Of a stretch of DNA of 64,000 nt, positions 58,648 to 64,000 are shown piece after piece. Made by a program: the position numbers and the translations under genes. The notes below the pieces were generated by a model. That model made no database searches. It saw only the letters and a list, made by a program, of their open reading frames with translations, and was not told the DNA's origin. Origin of the DNA: Antarcticimicrobium sp. (GTDB lineage: Bacteria > Pseudomonadota > Alphaproteobacteria > Rhodobacterales > Rhodobacteraceae); contig NZ_JARGPK010000014.1 of NCBI RefSeq assembly GCF_029212575.1, positions 38,914 to 102,913 of the forward strand. Reading direction: 5' to 3'. The first letter of the stretch is position 1, and every line of letters starts with the position of its first letter.

Positions 58648-59618
58648 CCGAACCCTTCGATACCATCCCCGAGACAGCCCTTGCCTGGCACGGCGCCGGT
58701 CGCGGTGCGGCGCTGGCCACCGTGGTCGAGACCTGGGGCAGCGCGCCGCGCCGGGTGGGGGCGCAACTGGCGATCTCAGGCGATGGAGAGATCGCCGGGT
58801 CGGTCTCCGGCGGCTGTGTCGAGGGGGCGGTGATCGTCGAGGCGCAGGAGGCGATGGAGGCGGGCGAACACAGGATTCTTGAGTTCGGGGTCAGCGACGG
58901 CGACGCCTTTGCCGTCGGGCTGGCCTGCGGCGGCACCATCCGGGTGCTGGTCGAGCCGGTGGGCGCGGCCATGCCCGAGGGCCTGCTGGCCGACCTGGTG
59001 GCGGCGCGCGCCGAACGGCAGGCGGTGGCCTATGAGGTGAACCTCGCGGACGGGGTTCGGCGACTGCTGCACGAGGCCTATCCCGAACGCATGCGGATGG
59101 ATCGCTCCGGCTTTGAGGATGACGGGCAAACCTTTGTTTCCATTCATAATCCCCCGCTGCGCCTGATCGTGGTGGGCGCCGTGCACATCGCCCAGGCGCT
59201 GGTGCCTATGGCGCGGATCGCGGGCTATGATGCCACTGTCATCGACCCGCGCGAAACCTTTGCCTCGCCGGCGCGGTTCCCCGATGTGACCCTGATGCAC
59301 GACTGGCCGGACGAGGCCGTTGCCCACCTGGGGCTGGACGCGCGGACGGCGCTGGTTCTGTTGACCCATGATCCGAAACTGGACGACCCGGCGCTGGAGG
59401 CGGGGTTGCGGGCGGCGTGTTTCTACATCGGCGCGCTGGGCTCGACCCGGACTCATGCCAAGCGGGTGGAGCGGATGACGGCGGAGGGGTTCACCGAGGC
59501 GGAGATCGGGCGGATTCATGGGCCCGTCGGCCTCGATATCGGGGCGGCGGGACCGGCGGAGATCGCGGTGTCGATCCTGGCGCAGATGACGGCGGTGCTA
59601 CGCGGGCGCGCCGGATGA
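58644..59618 (+). CDS. XdhC/CoxI family molybdenum hydroxylase maturation protein
   Basis: XdhC proteins bind the sulfurated molybdenum cofactor and deliver it to xanthine-dehydrogenase-type enzymes. Length is 324 residues from ATG at 58644. The N-terminal XdhC domain has RRVGAQLAISGDGEIAGSVS and GGCVEGAV; the C-terminal Rossmann domain contains FYIGALGSTRTHAKR. The ATG overlaps the DUF1203 stop and the stop overlaps the next ATG, both by 4 bases. It serves the CoxSL-type enzyme downstream. Confidence 0.93.
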   Translation: MTEPFDTIPETALAWHGAGRGAALATVVETWGSAPRRVGAQLAISGDGEIAGSVSGGCVEGAVIVEAQEAMEAGEHRILEFGVSDGDAFAVGLACGGTIRVLVEPVGAAMPEGLLADLVAARAERQAVAYEVNLADGVRRLLHEAYPERMRMDRSGFEDDGQTFVSIHNPPLRLIVVGAVHIAQALVPMARIAGYDATVIDPRETFASPARFPDVTLMHDWPDEAVAHLGLDARTALVLLTHDPKLDDPALEAGLRAACFYIGALGSTRTHAKRVERMTAEGFTEAEIGRIHGPVGLDIGAAGPAEIAVSILAQMTAVLRGRAG

Positions 59619-60622
59619 GGTTCGGTCCGATCCCGGTGTCAGAGGCTGTAGGCGCCCTTTTGGCCCATTCCATAAAATTGGAAAAAGTAAGGCTTAGAAA
59701 GGGGTTGAGGCTCGAAGCTGAGCATTTGCGACAACTCCGCGACGGCGGGGTGGATGAGGTCATCGTGGCCCGGCTCGATCCCGGCGACCTGCATGAGAGC
59801 AGCGCGGCCGGGCAACTTGCCGAGGCGCTGGTGCCCGACCCGCGGGCGGTTGGGCTGCGTCTGACCGCGCCGTTCACCGGGCGGGTGAATGTGGTTGCCG
59901 AAGGGGCCGGGGTGGTTCGGCTGGATGTGGCGGCGCTGGAGGCGTTCAACCGGGTCGAGCCGATGATCACCATTGCGACCGTGCCGGATTACCAGCAGAT
60001 GGCGCCGGGCGGTATGGTGGCAACCATCAAGGTGATATCGTTTGCCGTTCCGGAACAACAGGTTAGACGTGCCTGTGAGGCCGCTCGGGGGGCGTTGCGG
60101 CTGGCGCGGCCGGCCTATGAGACGGCCTCGCTGATCGTCACGCTGGTGCCGGGTGGGCCGGGCGAGGACAAGGCACGGCGGGTTATCGGGGATCGCCTGA
60201 AAGCCTTGGAAATTCAAATGGATGAGTGTGTTTCCGTGGCACATGACACCGATGATCTGGCCGAGGCGATAAAGCGGGCCAGGGGGCAGATGGTGCTGGT
60301 GCTGACCGGCTCGGCCACAATGGATATCGACGATGTGGCGCCGCTGGCGCTGCGCCGCGCGGGCGGGCGCGTGGAGCGGTTCGGGATGCCGGTTGATCCC
60401 GGTAACCTGCTGTTTGTTGGGGATTTATCCGGACGTCCGGTGATCGGTTTGCCGGGCTGCGCGCGCTCGCCTGCGTTGAACGGGGCGGATTGGGTGCTGA
60501 GCCGGGTGGCCTGCGGGTTTGCAGTCACCGGCGAGGATATCGCCGCGATGGGGGTGGGCGGGCTGCTCAAGGAGATCCCGACCCGGCCGCAGCCCCGGGC
60601 CGGGCACGGGGCCAGATCGTAG
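59615..60622 (+). CDS. molybdopterin-binding protein (MoeA/MogA-like domain)
   Basis: This encodes 335 residues from ATG at 59615 (coupled to xdhC by ATGA). The N-terminus (PVSEAVGALLAHSIKL, LRDGGVDEVIVARLDPGD) resembles MoeA-type proteins, and the second half has the MoCF-type nucleotide-binding segment LVLTGSATMDIDDVAP. Related Rhodobacterales proteins of about 530 residues continue into a MobA-like nucleotidyltransferase; here the frame ends after PTRPQPRAGHGARS, so that domain is absent. Likely a cofactor-handling factor for the enzyme downstream. Confidence 0.83.
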   Translation: MRFGPIPVSEAVGALLAHSIKLEKVRLRKGLRLEAEHLRQLRDGGVDEVIVARLDPGDLHESSAAGQLAEALVPDPRAVGLRLTAPFTGRVNVVAEGAGVVRLDVAALEAFNRVEPMITIATVPDYQQMAPGGMVATIKVISFAVPEQQVRRACEAARGALRLARPAYETASLIVTLVPGGPGEDKARRVIGDRLKALEIQMDECVSVAHDTDDLAEAIKRARGQMVLVLTGSATMDIDDVAPLALRRAGGRVERFGMPVDPGNLLFVGDLSGRPVIGLPGCARSPALNGADWVLSRVACGFAVTGEDIAAMGVGGLLKEIPTRPQPRAGHGARS

Positions 60623-60960
60623 AGTTTCGCCGCCATTTCGTACAATCCTGCCCGGGCGCAATGGGTGCGGTCGCAGCGGATTGGGGAGTTTTTGGGGCGT
60701 TTTGTACAGTTTGGGCCTCCGGGGTCGGTCGGAACTGGTTTCCGAAGAGTTAAGGCGTCGCGTCGGGCAGATCACTCTGCACCCCCCTTCCCGCAGCGGT
60801 TGCGCCCGATTTTCTTACGACGCGGCCTGGCCGTCCGGATCGGCTCGCCGGGCCTAGGGCGCAATTTGCGGATTTCACCTAAAAAATTCATTTCTCAAAT
60901 CGCCGGTGGCCGTGCTTAACTCGCCCGCGACGGATCGTCTAAATAAATCGGGAGGAACTT
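60623..60960 (+). other. 338-base intergenic region upstream of coxS
   Basis: No supported gene: short frames here show no family features and no continuation of the missing nucleotidyltransferase domain. The 3' part is more AT-rich (about 60868-60905), as expected for a promoter. GGGAGGAAC at 60949-60957 is the coxS ribosome binding site. No promoter can be placed with confidence. Confidence 0.6.
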
Positions 60961-61446
<486 letters not shown>

Positions 61447-61485
61447 CCGGCGGATCTGCGCGGGCGGAGGAAATTGGACGCGAAT

Positions 61486-61570
61486 GCCGGGCTGAAGCCC
61501 GGCCTACACAGCGGCCCGACAGCATCCGACCAGCACCGCGCGAGGCCCGTAGGCCGGGTTTCAACCCGGC
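61486..61570. repeat. inverted pair of REP-like palindromes between coxS and coxL
   Basis: Two 22-base units (61486-61507 and 61549-61570) lie 41 bases apart in opposite orientation. Each is GTAG plus a 7-base stem: GCCGGGCTGAAGCCCGGC in the first (with CTAC after it) and GCCGGGTTTCAACCCGGC in the second (with GTAG before it). The GTAG ends face the spacer. This layout matches REP/BIME elements mobilised by RAYT-type TnpA. No RAYT gene is in the window. Confidence 0.75.
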
Positions 61571-61595
61571 ACAGTGACAAGGGAGGAATTCGACC

Positions 61596-63959
61596 ATGCC
61601 GAAGGACCACGGGATCGGCGCCAGCCCAAAGCGGCGCGAGGACGTGCGGTTCCTGAGCGGAACCGGGAATTATACCGACGACATCAACCTGCGCGGTCAG
61701 GCCTATGTGCATTTCCTGCGCTCGGACCTGGCGCACGGGAAGATCAACGGGATCGACACCACGGCGGCCGCGGCGATGCCCGGCGTGCTGCGCATTTTCA
61801 CCGGCGCGGATTTCGAGGGGGTCGGCAGCATTCCCTGCGGCTGGCAGGTGACCGACAAGCACGGCCAGCCGATGCAGGAGCCGGCACACCCGGTGCTGGC
61901 GCAGGGCAAGGTGCGCCACGAGGGCGATCCGATTGCCGCCGTGGTCGCCGAGAGCGCCGCGCAGGCGCGCGATGCCGCCGAGGCGATCGAGGTCGATCTG
62001 GAGGAGCTGCCGGCGGTCGTGGACATGAAGGCGGCGCTGGCCGACGGCGCGCCGAAGGTGCATGACGATCTGACCTCCAACCTGTGCTATGACTGGGGCT
62101 TCGTGGAGGAGAACAAGGGCGCGGTCGAGGAGGCGTTCCAGAAGGCGGCGCATGTGACCACGCTGGAGCTGGTCAACAACCGGCTGATCGCCAACCCGAT
62201 GGAGCCGCGCGTGGCGGTGGGCGATTACAACCGCGCCAGCGATGACAGCACGCTTTACACCACCAGCCAGAACCCGCATGTGATCCGGCTGCTGATGGGC
62301 GCCTTTGTCCTGGGCATTCCCGAGCACAAGCTGCGGGTGGTGGCCCCGGATGTGGGCGGCGGTTTCGGCACCAAGATCTTTCACTACGCGGAAGAGGCGT
62401 TTTGCACCTTTGCCGCGAAAGCGCTCAACCGGCCGGTGAAATGGACCGCCAGCCGCTCGGAGGCGTTCATCTCGGATGCGCATGGGCGCGATCACGTGAC
62501 CAAGATCGAGCTGGCGCTGGACGCGGAGAACAATTTCACCGCGCTGCGCACCGATACGATGGCAAACATGGGGGCGTATCTGAGCACCTTCGCGCCCTCG
62601 GTTCCGACCTGGCTGCATGGCACGCTGATGGCCGGCAATTACAAGACGCCGCTGATCTATGTGAACGTCAAGGCAGTGTTCACCAACACGGTGCCGGTCG
62701 ATGCCTATCGCGGCGCCGGGCGACCGGAGGCCACCTATCAGCTGGAGCGGGTGATCGACAAGGCGGCGCGCGAGCTGGGCGTGGATCCGATCGCCTTGCG
62801 CCGGCAGAACTTCATCACCGAGTTTCCCTATGCCACCCCGGTGGCGGTGGAATATGACACCGGCGACTACAACGCGACGATGGACAAGCTGGAGGAGATG
62901 GGCGACTTCAAGGGCTTTGCCAAGCGCCGGGAGGCGAGCGAGGCCAGGGGCAAGCTGCGCGGGCTTGGCGTCAACTGCTACATCGAGGCCTGCGGCATCG
63001 CGCCCAGCAACCTTGTCGGCCAGTTGGGCGCGCGCGCGGGGCTCTATGAGAGCGCCACGGTGCGGGTCAACGCCACCGGCGGCCTGGTGGTGATGACCGG
63101 CAGCCACAGCCACGGGCAGGGGCATGAGACCAGCTTTCCGCAGGTGATCGCAGAGATGATCGGCATCGACGAGAGCATGGTGGAGATCGTGCACGGCGAC
63201 ACCGCCAACACGCCGATGGGCATGGGCACCTATGGCTCGCGCTCCCTCGCGGTGGGGGGCTCGGCGATGTTCCGGGCGACCGAGAAGATCATCGCCAAGG
63301 CCAAGAAGATCGCGGCGCACCTGATGGAGGCCGCGGAGGCCGATATCGAGCTGAAGGACGGCGCGTTTTCTGTCGCGGGCACCGACAAGTCGGTGGCCTG
63401 GGGCGATGTCTGCCTGGCCGCTTATGTGCCGCACAACTATCCGCTGGAAGAGATCGAGCCGGGGCTGGAGGAGACGGCGTTTTATGACCCGTCGAACTTT
63501 ACCTATCCGGCCGGGGCCTATGCCTGCGAGGTGGAGGTCGATCCCGACACCGGCAAGGTCAGCATCGAGCGGTTCTCGGCGGCGGACGATTTCGGCAATG
63601 TGGTCAACCCGATGATCGTCGAGGGGCAGGTCCATGGCGGGCTGGCCCAGGGCATCGGGCAGGCGCTTTTGGAGCGGGCGGTCTATGACGAGAACGGCCA
63701 GTTGCTGAGCGCGTCCTACATGGATTACGCGATGCCGCGGGCCGATGACGTGCCGTTCTACAACGTCGATCATTCCTGTGCCACGCCCTGCACCCACAAC
63801 CCGCTGGGGGTGAAGGGCTGCGGCGAGGCAGGGGCGATCGGGTCGCCGCCGGCGGTGGTCAACGCGGTGGTCGATGCGCTGCAATCGGCCGGGCGCGACG
63901 TGACCCATATCGACATGCCGCTGAGCCCGAACCGGGTGTGGCAGGCGATGCACGGGTGA
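61596..63959 (+). CDS. coxL: form II CoxL-type molybdenum hydroxylase large subunit
   Basis: This is the molybdenum-binding catalytic subunit, 787 residues. It belongs to the aerobic CO dehydrogenase large-subunit family, but the active-site loop is AYRGAGR (370-376), the form II signature, not AYxCSFR of proven form I enzymes. E744 in GCGEAGAIG is the likely catalytic Glu. GGGFGTKI binds cofactor. It overlaps nothing; GGGAGG precedes the start. Roseobacter strains with only form II do not oxidise CO in published work as I recall, so the substrate is open. Confidence 0.92.
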   Translation: MPKDHGIGASPKRREDVRFLSGTGNYTDDINLRGQAYVHFLRSDLAHGKINGIDTTAAAAMPGVLRIFTGADFEGVGSIPCGWQVTDKHGQPMQEPAHPVLAQGKVRHEGDPIAAVVAESAAQARDAAEAIEVDLEELPAVVDMKAALADGAPKVHDDLTSNLCYDWGFVEENKGAVEEAFQKAAHVTTLELVNNRLIANPMEPRVAVGDYNRASDDSTLYTTSQNPHVIRLLMGAFVLGIPEHKLRVVAPDVGGGFGTKIFHYAEEAFCTFAAKALNRPVKWTASRSEAFISDAHGRDHVTKIELALDAENNFTALRTDTMANMGAYLSTFAPSVPTWLHGTLMAGNYKTPLIYVNVKAVFTNTVPVDAYRGAGRPEATYQLERVIDKAARELGVDPIALRRQNFITEFPYATPVAVEYDTGDYNATMDKLEEMGDFKGFAKRREASEARGKLRGLGVNCYIEACGIAPSNLVGQLGARAGLYESATVRVNATGGLVVMTGSHSHGQGHETSFPQVIAEMIGIDESMVEIVHGDTANTPMGMGTYGSRSLAVGGSAMFRATEKIIAKAKKIAAHLMEAAEADIELKDGAFSVAGTDKSVAWGDVCLAAYVPHNYPLEEIEPGLEETAFYDPSNFTYPAGAYACEVEVDPDTGKVSIERFSAADDFGNVVNPMIVEGQVHGGLAQGIGQALLERAVYDENGQLLSASYMDYAMPRADDVPFYNVDHSCATPCTHNPLGVKGCGEAGAIGSPPAVVNAVVDALQSAGRDVTHIDMPLSPNRVWQAMHG

Positions 63960-63968
63960 TCAAGGGCG

Positions 63969-64000
<32 letters not shown>

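Noticed and set aside
60519..60857. 112-codon open frame before coxS
   Set aside because: It overlaps the molybdopterin-binding gene in another frame, has no ribosome binding site and no family features.

Overview
The window is GC-rich, densely packed chromosomal DNA from an alphaproteobacterium, most likely a Rhodobacterales member of the Roseobacter group. The evidence is a nuo operon interleaved with small accessory genes, a surE-pcm-nlpD block, neighbouring tatABC and purF/cvpA/radA genes, form II cox-type genes with XdhC and MoxR/VWA helpers, and several RTX and Hint-domain proteins. I saw no tRNA, rRNA, CRISPR array, transposase or phage gene. The window begins inside a gene and ends 41 bases after coxL in a 29-base run of G that looks like a contig-end artefact.

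Bases 1-15003 (+) hold the second half of the complex I operon: a gene remnant, a lipoprotein and a DUF5333 protein, then nuoG, a second lipoprotein, nuoH, nuoI, a carboxymuconolactone decarboxylase-like gene, nuoJ, a 49-residue membrane protein, nuoK, nuoL, nuoM and nuoN. birA, coaX and the RNase J gene follow in the same direction. Several junctions overlap by 1 or 4 bases, which implies translational coupling.

Bases 15004-28110 are mixed: a small secreted protein and an RhlE-like helicase (-), an RTX protein (+), prfC followed by two family 2 glycosyltransferases (-), an NTF2-like protein, a Hint-domain protein, an SDR lacking the usual catalytic Tyr/Lys, an ArsM-like methyltransferase, an ABC ATPase without visible partners, and a WYL regulator.

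Bases 28111-49139 are largely housekeeping: tatABC, a DUF815 ATPase, nlpD-like/pcm/surE, purF, cvpA, radA, a PqiA-like gene, mlaF/mlaE, alr, dnaB, pyrE and pyrC. Two accessory genes sit among them: a Hint gene between cvpA and purF, and an RTX gene between pyrE and pyrC.

Bases 48132-54254 (-) form a surface-glycan-like block: an alpha/beta-hydrolase-like protein of unknown function, a MAPEG protein, and three family 2 glycosyltransferases, the middle one fused to a degenerate sulfotransferase-like domain.

Bases 54459-63959 (+) form a molybdenum hydroxylase locus: MoxR-type ATPase, CoxE-type VWA protein, a YeeE/YedE sulfur transporter pair with a SqrR/BigR-like operator, DUF1203, XdhC, a molybdopterin-binding protein, CoxS and CoxL. 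CoxL has the form II signature AYRGAGR, so CO may not be its substrate. A pair of REP-like palindromes lies between coxS and coxL.
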